Source: Ruminococcus bromii (lineage in GTDB: Bacteria > Bacillota > Clostridia > Oscillospirales > Acutalibacteraceae). Taken from it: a DNA stretch of 64,000 nt. A program made the translations under genes and the position numbers. The stretch is taken from NCBI RefSeq assembly GCF_002834235.1, contig NZ_NNBY01000036.1:1-64000 (forward strand), read 5' to 3'. A model generated the notes under the pieces. It had not been told where the DNA came from. It ran no database searches and was given only the letters and a program-made list of their open reading frames with translations. Shown piece after piece: positions 9,192 through 16,703 of the stretch; within the stretch, counting starts at the first letter, position 1; each line of letters begins with the position of its first letter.

Positions 9192-9234
9192 TAAAAGGTA
9201 TTTGATTTATAAATTTAATTTCAGGAGGGGCATA

Positions 9235-10800
9235 ATGACAACAAACAACATAATAGTTCTTTGTGCGTTTATAGCTTATATGATTATTATGATCGTAATA
9301 GGCTTTGTTTGTTCAAAGGGCAACAAGAACAATGAGGACTACTTTCTCGGCGGCAGAAACCTCGGCAGTTGGACAGCCGCCATGTCGGCACAGGCATCTG
9401 ATATGAGCGGTTGGCTTTTGATGGGACTTCCGGGCGCCGTATACCTTGCCGGCACAGGCGAGGCATGGATTGCCGTAGGACTTCTTATCGGCACAATTCT
9501 CAACTGGTACATTGTTTCGGCAAGACTTCGTAAATACACAATTGTGGCAGGCAACTCGCTCACTATTCCGAGCTTTTTCAAAAATCGCTACCGTGACCAT
9601 AAAAACATAATCAAGATTGTTTCGGCGTCAATCATCGCAGTTTTCTTCACGGTTTACACAGCGTCGGCATTCAGTTCGGGTGCAAAGCTTTTTGCAACGC
9701 TCTTCTCGGACAGCGCAAGCGGTGACGAAAACTACAATCAGGTTTATGTTATCGGTCTTATCGTTGCCGCAGTAGTAATTCTTGTATATACATTCATGGG
9801 CGGTTTCAAGGCAGTTTGTACAACCGACCTCATTCAGGGACTTATGATGATTGTTGCAATCCTTTCCGTTCCGGTGCTTGCATATGCAATTCTCACATTT
9901 GACACAAGCTTCAGTTCTGCACTTGCTGCAAAAGGTGTTGAACAGCCTGCTCAGTTCCTTAACTTCTTTGTAAACGGTGACGGAACGCCTGTTTCGGCTG
10001 TTTCGATTATTTCAAACCTTGCGTGGGGACTCGGTTACTTCGGTATGCCGCATATTCTCGTCAGATTCATGGCTGTAAAGAGCAATGAAGAAATCAAGAA
10101 GTCAAGAAAAATTGCTGTTGTTTGGGTAATTATTTCACTTACTGCATCATGCCTTATCGGTCTTATCGCAAGAGGCTACCTTACAGCACAGCTTGACGAT
10201 GCAACAAGCGAATCTGTATTCATCAGAACAATCCAGCAGCTTTTCTCAGGCAACGGTGTGCTTATCTTTATCGGCGGTATTTTCCTTTGCGGAATCCTTG
10301 CCGCAATTATGTCAACAGCAGACAGTCAGCTTCTCGTCACTGCGTCGGCTGTTTCGGAGGATCTTTACAAAGGTGCTGTTAAAAAGAATGCAAGCGAAAA
10401 GAGTTCGCTTTTGGTCGGCAAAATTGCAGTTGCAGTTGTTGCTGTAATCGCATTCTTCATTGCACTTAATCCTAAATCAAGCATTATGGGACTTGTTTCG
10501 GATGCATGGGCAGGATTCGGTTCGGCATTCGGACCTGTTGTTCTGTTGGCACTTTTCTGGAAACGCTCAACACTTTCGGGTGCAATCAGCGGTATGGCAA
10601 CAGGTGCTCTGACAGTTATCATATGGGACTATATTCCGCTTGTAAACGGTCAGACGCTTTATGCGGCAACAAATCTTTATTCACTTGTTGTAGGCTTCGG
10701 ACTTGCACTTATTGTGAATGTTATTGTTTCTCTTCTTTCAAAAAAACCGTCAAAAGAAATCATGGACGAATTTGATTCAATTAAAAATATTGAAGTATAA
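9235..10800 (+). CDS. putP: Sodium/proline symporter (SSS family)
   Basis: 521 residues with about 13 hydrophobic segments. The N-terminus has the family stretch NEDYFLGGRNLGSWTAAMSA followed by ASDMSGWLLMGLPG, which in PutP holds Na+ and proline ligands; ILAAIMSTADSQLLV near TM9 is another SSS signature. AGGAGGGG lies 5 nt before the ATG at 9235. It is monocistronic, bounded by its own promoter and a strong terminator. Proline is the likeliest substrate by resemblance, but other SSS solutes are possible. Confidence 0.9.
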   Translation: MTTNNIIVLCAFIAYMIIMIVIGFVCSKGNKNNEDYFLGGRNLGSWTAAMSAQASDMSGWLLMGLPGAVYLAGTGEAWIAVGLLIGTILNWYIVSARLRKYTIVAGNSLTIPSFFKNRYRDHKNIIKIVSASIIAVFFTVYTASAFSSGAKLFATLFSDSASGDENYNQVYVIGLIVAAVVILVYTFMGGFKAVCTTDLIQGLMMIVAILSVPVLAYAILTFDTSFSSALAAKGVEQPAQFLNFFVNGDGTPVSAVSIISNLAWGLGYFGMPHILVRFMAVKSNEEIKKSRKIAVVWVIISLTASCLIGLIARGYLTAQLDDATSESVFIRTIQQLFSGNGVLIFIGGIFLCGILAAIMSTADSQLLVTASAVSEDLYKGAVKKNASEKSSLLVGKIAVAVVAVIAFFIALNPKSSIMGLVSDAWAGFGSAFGPVVLLALFWKRSTLSGAISGMATGALTVIIWDYIPLVNGQTLYAATNLYSLVVGFGLALIVNVIVSLLSKKPSKEIMDEFDSIKNIEV

Positions 10801-10808
10801 AACACAGG

Positions 10809-10838
10809 GGCAGTCGCTTTATCACGACTGCCTTTTTT
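10809..10838 (+). terminator. Terminator of putP
   Basis: Perfect 8-bp stem GGCAGTCG/CGACTGCC (10809-10816 with 10825-10832), 8-nt loop, then TTTTTT. Confidence 0.92.
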
Positions 10839-10901
10839 GTGTCTGAATTTAATATTTTCCGAAAATAAGAAAAATAAGGCATGGAATATCACAAAAATCA
10901 A

Positions 10902-10930
10902 TTGAAATGTGCAAATATTTGTAGTATAAT
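10902..10930 (+). promoter_or_regulatory. Promoter of xpt
   Basis: TTGAAA (10902-10907) and TATAAT (10925-10930) with 17-bp spacing. The leader is only about 40 nt and no purine riboswitch core is present, unlike many Firmicutes xpt genes. A 13-bp dyad ATTTTCCGAAAAT at 10854-10866 lies just upstream and could be an operator. Confidence 0.8.
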
Positions 10931-10977
10931 CTATCGTATTGTTTGTTACTATTTTATTTTTCAGAAAAGAGATTGAT

Positions 10978-11556
10978 ATGAAACTTTTAGAAGACAGAAT
11001 TCTTAAAGACGGACATATTGGTGCCGACAATGTGTTAAAGGTTGACAGCTTTCTCAATCATCAGATTGATGTCAGTTTTGTATGTGAGCTTGGCAAGGAA
11101 TTTTACAGACTTTTCAAGGATGAAAACATAACAAAAATTCTGACAATCGAAGCGTCTGGAATCGGCATTGCCTGTCTTGCGGCTCAGTATTTTGGTGTTC
11201 CGGTTGTTTTTGCAAAAAAGGCAAAGACAATCAATATTTATTCCGATACATACAACGCAACCGTCCACTCATACACTCATAAAAAGGACTATGACATAGT
11301 TGTTTCAAAGGAATTTTTGAGCAAAGAAGACAATGTGCTTATCATTGACGATTTTCTTGCAAAGGGCAGTGCCTTAACGGCACTTCTTATGCTGATTGAA
11401 AAAGCAGGCGCAAAAACAGCAGGTGCGGGAATTGTTATTGAAAAAGCTTATCAGGGCGGCGGCAACCTCGTTCGTGATATGGGCATAAGAGTTGAATCTT
11501 TGGCAAAAATCAAGTCAATCAGTAAAAAAGACGGAATCGTGTTCTGCAAGCAGTAA
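10978..11556 (+). CDS. xpt: Xanthine phosphoribosyltransferase
   Basis: 192 residues, the usual length. It salvages xanthine to XMP using PRPP. The PRPP-binding loop is VLIIDDFLAKGSALTALL (about 120-137). The N-terminal MKLLEDRILKDGHIG and TIEASGIGIACLAAQYFGVP match bacterial Xpt. The ATG at 10978 was chosen because homologues begin MKLLEDRI; the ribosome site is weak (AGAAAAGAG). No neighbouring pbuX permease is present. Confidence 0.93.
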   Translation: MKLLEDRILKDGHIGADNVLKVDSFLNHQIDVSFVCELGKEFYRLFKDENITKILTIEASGIGIACLAAQYFGVPVVFAKKAKTINIYSDTYNATVHSYTHKKDYDIVVSKEFLSKEDNVLIIDDFLAKGSALTALLMLIEKAGAKTAGAGIVIEKAYQGGGNLVRDMGIRVESLAKIKSISKKDGIVFCKQ

Positions 11557-11571
11557 TAATATACTGCTTGC
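11546..11571 (+). terminator. Weak hairpin at the end of xpt
   Basis: GCAAGCAGTA and TACTGCTTGC form a 10-bp stem spanning the xpt stop codon, but only TTATACTT follows, so termination is likely partial and may feed the tRNA region. Confidence 0.5.
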
Positions 11572-11577
11572 TTATAC

Positions 11578-11606
11578 TTGACTTTTGCTGATATTTATAG
11601 TATTAT
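11578..11606 (+). promoter_or_regulatory. Promoter of the tRNA-Leu region
   Basis: TTGACT (11578-11583) and TATTAT (11601-11606), 17-bp spacing. The expected start near 11613 is 24 bp before the broken tRNA copy and about 130 bp before the intact tRNA. Confidence 0.7.
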
Positions 11607-11636
11607 CTAACGGTAGGTCTTGCTGAAATTAAAAAT

Positions 11637-11675
11637 GCGGGTGTGGCGGAATTGGCAGACGCGCTAGATTTTGGT
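11637..11675 (+). pseudogene. 5' fragment of tRNA-Leu
   Basis: The first 35 nt repeat the 5' half of the tRNA-Leu at 11744 with a single difference (T instead of C at tRNA position 6), and the match runs, with one more mismatch, to 11675 in the anticodon loop. The sequence then diverges with no anticodon 3' strand, T arm or acceptor 3' strand. It is not a functional tRNA. It sits at the normal distance from the promoter, so it looks like the remnant of a tandem duplication or of a recombination event within tRNA-Leu. Confidence 0.85.
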
Positions 11676-11743
11676 CACGCTACCTTTGTGAAACAATTTA
11701 ATATTTTGATTTTCGCAAGTTTATCTTGTTGAAATACACACGT

Positions 11744-11828
11744 GCGGGCGTGGCGGAATTGGCAGACGCGCTAGATTTAGGTTCTAGTGTCAACCGATGT
11801 GCAGGTTCAAGTCCTGTCACCCGCACCA
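11744..11828 (+). tRNA. tRNA-Leu (anticodon UAG)
   Basis: A class II tRNA of 85 nt with encoded CCA. The anticodon stem CTAGA/TCTAG encloses loop TTTAGGT, giving anticodon UAG. A D arm, a variable arm and T arm GCAGG-TTCAAGT-CCTGT are visible. The acceptor stem has an internal C6-A67 mismatch: 5' GCGGGCG against 3' CACCCGC. The broken copy upstream has T at that position, which would pair. A terminator follows at once. Confidence 0.95.
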
Positions 11829-11830
11829 AA

Positions 11831-11864
11831 GAAGAATCGATACTTTTTGTATCGGTTCTTCTTT
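11831..11864 (+). terminator. Terminator of tRNA-Leu
   Basis: GAAGAATCGATAC (11831-11843) pairs with GTATCGGTTCTTC (11849-11861) with one G-T pair, loop TTTTT, then CTTT. Confidence 0.85.
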
Positions 11865-11886
11865 ACTTATGCTAACTCTGACTGAT

Positions 11887-11926
11887 AGTAACTGATACTA
11901 ATTGATATCAATTAGTATCAGTTACT
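11887..11926. repeat. Perfect 40-bp palindrome without spacer
   Basis: AGTAACTGATACTAATTGAT (11887-11906) is followed directly by its exact reverse complement (11907-11926). A partial extra ACTGATA copy precedes it at 11881. No gene overlaps it. It lies between the tRNA terminator and the terminator of the converging pyrimidine operon. It could be a binding site for a dimeric protein, a cruciform-forming site or a remnant of a mobile element; nothing in the sequence decides this. Confidence 0.9.
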
Positions 11927-11956
11927 CAAATAAATACAACTACAATAAACACATAA

Positions 11957-12000
11957 AAAATCCCCCGACAGCGGTTTCCGTTAGGCTGTCGGGGGATTTT
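11957..12000 (-). terminator. Strong terminator closing the pyrimidine operon
   Basis: A 16-bp perfect stem (11957-11972 with 11985-12000, core TCCCCCGACAGC) with a 12-nt loop, T-rich on both sides, 33 bp downstream of the pucR stop. It can also act on transcripts from the plus strand. Confidence 0.95.
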
Positions 12001-12032
12001 CAGTATTAACATCGTGACGGAGACGGAGGCGG

Positions 12033-13181
12033 TCAAAGCACATCACGAACTTCAAATGCTAATATAATTTTGAATCGTTCTTCAAAGGTTTTGAGACTAT
12101 TGCCGAGAATCTTTTTGATTTTTGCAAGCTGATAATTTATGGTGTTGCGGTGAACAAAGGTTTCCTGAGCAACCCTCTGAACACTTCCGTCATACTTTAG
12201 GTAAAGTCTTAAAAAGCTCATATAATCCGTGCCGTTGTCACGGTCATACACTTCAAGCTTTTTGAGATTTTCGTTATAGATACTTTCAAGCAGCGAAATA
12301 TCGTCAACCGCAAGAATCAGCTTTTTAACTTCAAGTCGGTCATAGAACATAGGCGTCATATCTGTACGGACGGCAAGCCTTAACATTCTTAAAACAATCT
12401 GGTATGTTTTCGGGAGTGATTTCAGCTTGTTATTTGTTTTGCTCACTGCCACATACAGCTTGTTGACGCTTATATATCTCTCCTTTTCCGACTGAATTTT
12501 TTCGGCTATGCTTTCAATTTCATCATCGGAAAAGTCATTGAGGATATAGAACATCATGTTGTCCACCTTAAAACCGCCCCAGTGCTTTTTGTAGGAATAA
12601 ATTGTTCGTTCAAATGCCGATTCAAGCTTTCTTGAAGAAATATGGTCAGCCATATCGGCTTTCACACCGATGATTGCATAATCGGTTGCAAGGTCAAAGC
12701 CGTTGCTTTCAAGAACAGGAAAGTATTTTTCGTACTCACCCGGAAAGAAAATGAAATTTTTCAGTGTATCGCCTATTGTTTCCTCCTTGCGTTCATTTGA
12801 GATAATCTGATTACAGAAATCCCGTGAAATATCAACAATTCGGGTTTTCCACGGAATATCCATAAGAGGAAACTTTTTCTCGTTGCAATAGCTGATAACC
12901 TCTGACGGGATTCCCTTTATGTACGGACCTATGTTTAGAACAAGTCCGCTGACATTTTTGGCAATGAGATTTTTGACAAACGGCAGCAACCAGTCCTGAC
13001 CTTTGTTTGCAATGCCCGTTGAAAAGATAAGCTCTCCTCCGTGAAGAAAGTCACTTACCTCAATATCCTCAACGGAATGAACCCATTGCACGATATTGGT
13101 CATTCCTTCTTTGCCTGCTATCACACGCATACCGTAGAGATAGCCCGCCTTTTCGCACAGTGAACCGAGTGTTACTGCCAT
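12033..13181 (-). CDS. pucR: PucR-family transcriptional regulator
   Basis: 382 residues. The N-terminal PucR ligand domain starts AVTLGSLCEKAGYLYGMRVI and includes VQWVHSVEDIEVSDFLHGGE. The C-terminal helix-turn-helix is SVQRVAQETFVHRNTINYQL followed by AKIKKILG. PucR proteins govern purine or pyrimidine breakdown. As the last gene of the catabolic operon it probably controls that operon and its own level. The ATG at 13181 has AGAGGTG 6 nt upstream; a GTG at 13190 lies inside that ribosome site and is less likely. The gap to the previous gene is 27 bp. Confidence 0.9.
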   Translation of the reverse strand: MAVTLGSLCEKAGYLYGMRVIAGKEGMTNIVQWVHSVEDIEVSDFLHGGELIFSTGIANKGQDWLLPFVKNLIAKNVSGLVLNIGPYIKGIPSEVISYCNEKKFPLMDIPWKTRIVDISRDFCNQIISNERKEETIGDTLKNFIFFPGEYEKYFPVLESNGFDLATDYAIIGVKADMADHISSRKLESAFERTIYSYKKHWGGFKVDNMMFYILNDFSDDEIESIAEKIQSEKERYISVNKLYVAVSKTNNKLKSLPKTYQIVLRMLRLAVRTDMTPMFYDRLEVKKLILAVDDISLLESIYNENLKKLEVYDRDNGTDYMSFLRLYLKYDGSVQRVAQETFVHRNTINYQLAKIKKILGNSLKTFEERFKIILAFEVRDVL

Positions 13182-13208
13182 AAATCTCACCTCTTAATCT
13201 GCATCAAA

Positions 13209-13835
13209 TTATTTACCGAATTTCAGCTCAACAGCCTTTGCAATAATTTCGGCACAGTCATTCGTTGAATTCCTTGATGTGTTCAAAAACATATCGTAGT
13301 TAAGCGTATCTTTCCAGTTTTCGCCTCTTGTATAGTATTTATAATAAGCCGTGCGATACTTGTCGGTACGCTTTTTCATATCTTTTGCACGCTCTTCCGA
13401 AACATAAATTCTTGAGCGGATTTTTGAAATGCAGTCGTCATAATACGCATCAACAAACACGCTCAAAACATTTGGCTTATCTCTCAGAATATGATCGGCA
13501 CATTTTCCGACAATGATACAGGACTGTGTGCGGGAAAGCTCTTCTATGATTGCTGCCTGAATATTGTACAGATTCAAATCCGACACAAACGCTCTTGATT
13601 CAGGACGAAGAACATTTGCCGTCGGCAGCTTTGTGAGTGACTTTATAAGATAGCTTCCGTGAAGTTTTTCGTCAACCTCAACGAATTCGCTTTCATCAAT
13701 TCCGCTTGCCTGTGACGCCATTGTCAGAATTTGTCTTTCATACCAAGGAATACCCAGCTTTTCGGAAAGCAGGGAGGCAATTTCCTTGCCTCCGCTGCCA
13801 AAACTGCGAGCAATTGTAATTATATAATTGTCCAT
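13209..13835 (-). CDS. Cytidylate-kinase-like protein
   Basis: 208 residues of the cytidylate-kinase-like family found in many Clostridia and distinct from Cmk itself. It begins IITIARSFGSGGKEIASLLS, where SFGSGGKEIA replaces the usual P-loop GxxGxGK. LGIPWYERQIL, the CIIVGKCADHIL block and an Arg-rich lid IRSRIYVSEERAKDMKKRTD follow. Family members are annotated as CMP kinases mainly by similarity; real substrates are poorly known. Its place between the amidohydrolase and pucR suggests a nucleotide-linked role in this pathway, either recycling or signalling. GCGGAGG precedes the ATG. Confidence 0.8.
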   Translation of the reverse strand: MDNYIITIARSFGSGGKEIASLLSEKLGIPWYERQILTMASQASGIDESEFVEVDEKLHGSYLIKSLTKLPTANVLRPESRAFVSDLNLYNIQAAIIEELSRTQSCIIVGKCADHILRDKPNVLSVFVDAYYDDCISKIRSRIYVSEERAKDMKKRTDKYRTAYYKYYTRGENWKDTLNYDMFLNTSRNSTNDCAEIIAKAVELKFGK

Positions 13836-13860
13836 ATTTTATCCTCCGCAAAACCGATTA

Positions 13861-15120
13861 TTAATCAGCCGCATCACACTTGAGGACTGCGTTGAGAAGT
13901 ACTGACGCACCCTCTGTACAAAGCTCTGTTGAAGTAAATTCGGGTTCGCAATGTGAATGACCGTCCTTTGAGGGAACGAATACCATTGTTGTCGGGAGCA
14001 TATATGATGCAAACTGTGCATCGTGACCTGCGCCCGAGTTGATTTTCTGATTTGAATAACCGAGTTCGTCAACTGCCTCCTGAACAAAATCAACAAGCTG
14101 CTTGTCATAGTAAACAGTATCTCTTGTCCATGCAATTTCATAGTCTGTCTTGCACTTTTCAACCTCTTTCGGGATATTCTCGATTACGGAAACAACCTGT
14201 TCAATTACTCGTGGATCTTCATGACGGGCATCAAGTGAAAACTCAACATAATCCGGAATTACTGTATGTACATCAGGATGACAAAGAATTTCACCTGTTG
14301 TGTAAACAAGTTCGGTATCAAGCTTATCAAGCTCTGTGTGGAGATATTCAAGAACCTTTGCGGCACCGAAGAGTGCATCGTGACGATACTTCATGGGAGT
14401 TGTGCCGGCATGGTCAGCCTGTCCGTAAACCTTGATACGGTAGTTTACCATACCGAGTACGCAGGTTACAACACCGATATCATTGCCTGCCGCCTCAAGG
14501 ATCGGTCCCTGTTCAATGTGGAGTTCAAACATTGCCTTATAATCCTTTGGATTAAGTCTGTTCGCCTCATCACCCTTATAGCCGGATGCCTCAAGAGCCA
14601 TACCGAATGTCTTTGTCGGATCAAGAATTGACTTTGACGCAAGCATATTTTCTTTTTTGAAGTTCTTTGCAATGTTGGCAGGAAGATAATCATTGCAGAC
14701 AATGCCCGAACACATCATAGCCGGCGGATAAAGAGAACCCTCTTCGTTTGTCCAAATCATGGCAACAAGGTTGTGCTTGTGGGGAATCTTATCGTTTGCA
14801 ACCGTTTCAAGAACTTCCATTGCACCCATAACACCGAGGATACCGTCATAGTTACCGCCGTTCTTAACGGAGTCACAGTGTGACGCCATAACGATTGCCG
14901 GAAGAGTCGGATCCGAACCTTTGAGAGTTGCATAAACATTGGCAACATCGTCTGTTTTGATTTCGGCACCGATTGCTGTCATTCTCTTTACAAACTCTGC
15001 TCTTGCCTGTAATGCCTCGGGGGAAAGTGAATATCTTGTAATTCCGCCGTGACCGGCATCACCGAATGTACTGAAAGTTGAAATCTTATCCTGCATTCTT
15101 TCTTTGCTGCATGTAAACAT
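13861..15120 (-). CDS. M20-family carbamoyl amidohydrolase (N-carbamoyl-beta-alanine or allantoate type)
   Basis: 419 residues of the Zn-dependent M20 amidase group that includes allantoate amidohydrolase, L-N-carbamoylase and the yeast-type beta-ureidopropionase. Metal ligands are visible in MASHCDSVKNGG, NYDGILGV, WTNEEGS, LHIEQGP and GHSHCEPE; the dimerisation lid has YGQADHAGTTPM. Beside dihydropyrimidinase and a DPD-like enzyme, hydrolysis of N-carbamoyl-beta-alanine to beta-alanine, CO2 and ammonia is the best fit. Allantoate is the alternative, but no allantoinase or ureidoglycolate gene is nearby. AAGGAAGG precedes the ATG. Confidence 0.85.
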   Translation of the reverse strand: MFTCSKERMQDKISTFSTFGDAGHGGITRYSLSPEALQARAEFVKRMTAIGAEIKTDDVANVYATLKGSDPTLPAIVMASHCDSVKNGGNYDGILGVMGAMEVLETVANDKIPHKHNLVAMIWTNEEGSLYPPAMMCSGIVCNDYLPANIAKNFKKENMLASKSILDPTKTFGMALEASGYKGDEANRLNPKDYKAMFELHIEQGPILEAAGNDIGVVTCVLGMVNYRIKVYGQADHAGTTPMKYRHDALFGAAKVLEYLHTELDKLDTELVYTTGEILCHPDVHTVIPDYVEFSLDARHEDPRVIEQVVSVIENIPKEVEKCKTDYEIAWTRDTVYYDKQLVDFVQEAVDELGYSNQKINSGAGHDAQFASYMLPTTMVFVPSKDGHSHCEPEFTSTELCTEGASVLLNAVLKCDAAD

Positions 15121-15169
15121 ATACTTTGCACCTTCCTTAATAAATTAAATTCTGTTTAATATTTTTATA

Positions 15170-16678
15170 TCAATGCTTATTTAAAGCAGTTTTGCTGACT
15201 TTTTTGCCCGAACTTATTGCGTCCACGGGGCAAACGACCTTGCAAAGATGACAGCCAACGCATTTTTTGCCGTAGAGAACGGGTTTCTGATTGTCATTCA
15301 TCTTTATTGCCTGATGACCGCCGTCATAACATGATACGAAGCATCTTCCGCAACCGACACATCTTTCACGGTCAAACTTCGGAAAACATATGTAACTTCT
15401 GTCAAGGTCATCGGCAGGAATGATATTGCTTTCGGCAATACCCGTAAAATCTGAAACAGACTTGAAATTGTGAGCTTTCATATATCGTTTCAAGCCGTCC
15501 TTCAAATCGTCAATAATGCGGTAACCATACTGCATTACCGAGGTTGTAATCTGAACCGTTGAGCAGCCGAGTGAAATAAACTCCGCCGCATCATACCATG
15601 TTTCGATACCGCCCATACCGCTTATCGGAACATCCTTCAGTCTTTCATCGCTCTTCATCTCGTTAATGAATCGTAGTGCAATCGGCTTTACAGCCTTTCC
15701 CGAATATCCGCCGACTGACGATTTTCCGCAAACATCGGGAGATGTTGAAAAATTGTCGAGATTGACATTCATAATACTTTTAATCGTATTGATTGCCGCA
15801 AGTCCGTCTGCGCCTGCCTCCATTGCCTTAACTGCCGGAGGAATCATTGAGGTGATGTTCGGCGTCATCTTGGCAAGAATCGGAAGCTTTGTTCCCTTTC
15901 TTACAGCCTTTGTGTAGGCATATACAAGTTCGGGATTTATTCCGACATCACTGCCGAGTCCCTCGCCGACCATCTGAGGACAGCTGAAGTTACATTCTAT
16001 AACATCAGCCCCCGCATCTTCACAAAGAGATGCAAGCTTTGTCCATTCTTCTTCATTACTGCCCATGATAGATGCGATGATGACCTTTGTCGGATAATTT
16101 TTCTTTAATTCCCTGAAAAAGGAAAGATTTTCTTCAAGAGAATATGTCGAAATCTGTTCAATATTCTTAAAACCCACAAATGCGGTATCTTCCTTGTCAA
16201 GTTCTGCAAATCGTGGTGAAACCTCGTTCGGGGTAAACATTCCGATTGTCTTGAATGCAACTCCTGCCCAGCCCTCATCAAAAGCCTTGGCAACCATATC
16301 GTAGTTACTGCCGACAACCGATGATGACAGAAAGAACGGGTTTTCACACTTTGCTCCGCACAAATCGGTGGTGAGATCCGCATCATATTCGGGAACAAAT
16401 TCTTTTCTTGAAACAATATCCGTAATCTTGTTGATATTAACGGGCGAATCAAACTTTGCTCTGTTGCAAGCCTGCATACAGCCTCCGTCAATGCAACCCG
16501 CACACGGATTGTCGCCAAGCATATATCTTGCTCCTTCTGTGTTGTCAAAATTAACGGAGCGGATAATGCGGTCAATCCTGACGCCGTTCTTGCAGGCATT
16601 TGCACAAGGTGCATCCTCGCAGAGCAGGCATCTGCTGCTTTCACTTTTTAAAACAACTTCTCTGTATCCCATAAACAT
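15170..16678 (-). CDS. preA: Dihydropyrimidine dehydrogenase-like Fe-S/FMN protein without FAD/NAD(P)H module
   Basis: About 502 residues. The first ~90 hold eight cysteines in DPD domain I style (CLLCEDAPCANAC and NPCAGCIDGGCMQAC), as expected for two [4Fe-4S] clusters. A dihydroorotate-dehydrogenase-like FMN barrel follows (about 100-420) with NFSCPQMVGEGLGSDVG, LAKMTPNITSM and ISGMGGIETW. The last ~70 residues are an 8-Cys ferredoxin domain (CVGCGRCFVSC and CVGCHLCKVVCP). Mammalian DPD and the E. coli PreT/PreA pair also contain FAD and NADPH domains; these are absent here and no PreT-like gene is in the operon. Inferred reaction: reduction of uracil or thymine, perhaps with ferredoxin. 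The start is chosen by GAAAG 6 nt before the ATG at 16678; ATG 16672 is possible. Confidence 0.85.
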   Translation of the reverse strand: MFMGYREVVLKSESSRCLLCEDAPCANACKNGVRIDRIIRSVNFDNTEGARYMLGDNPCAGCIDGGCMQACNRAKFDSPVNINKITDIVSRKEFVPEYDADLTTDLCGAKCENPFFLSSSVVGSNYDMVAKAFDEGWAGVAFKTIGMFTPNEVSPRFAELDKEDTAFVGFKNIEQISTYSLEENLSFFRELKKNYPTKVIIASIMGSNEEEWTKLASLCEDAGADVIECNFSCPQMVGEGLGSDVGINPELVYAYTKAVRKGTKLPILAKMTPNITSMIPPAVKAMEAGADGLAAINTIKSIMNVNLDNFSTSPDVCGKSSVGGYSGKAVKPIALRFINEMKSDERLKDVPISGMGGIETWYDAAEFISLGCSTVQITTSVMQYGYRIIDDLKDGLKRYMKAHNFKSVSDFTGIAESNIIPADDLDRSYICFPKFDRERCVGCGRCFVSCYDGGHQAIKMNDNQKPVLYGKKCVGCHLCKVVCPVDAISSGKKVSKTALNKH

Positions 16679-16703
16679 CAACTACTTTCAAAACTTAGAT
16701 AAA

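Noticed and set aside
10840-10978. Purine riboswitch before xpt
   Set aside because: The leader after the predicted start is only about 40 nt and the conserved core is absent.
11637-11743. Second functional tRNA-Leu
   Set aside because: Only the 5' half is present; no T arm, acceptor 3' strand or CCA.
11637-11828. Attachment site of an integrative element
   Set aside because: The duplicated part is the 5' half of the tRNA, not the usual 3' end, and no integrase or phage gene is nearby.
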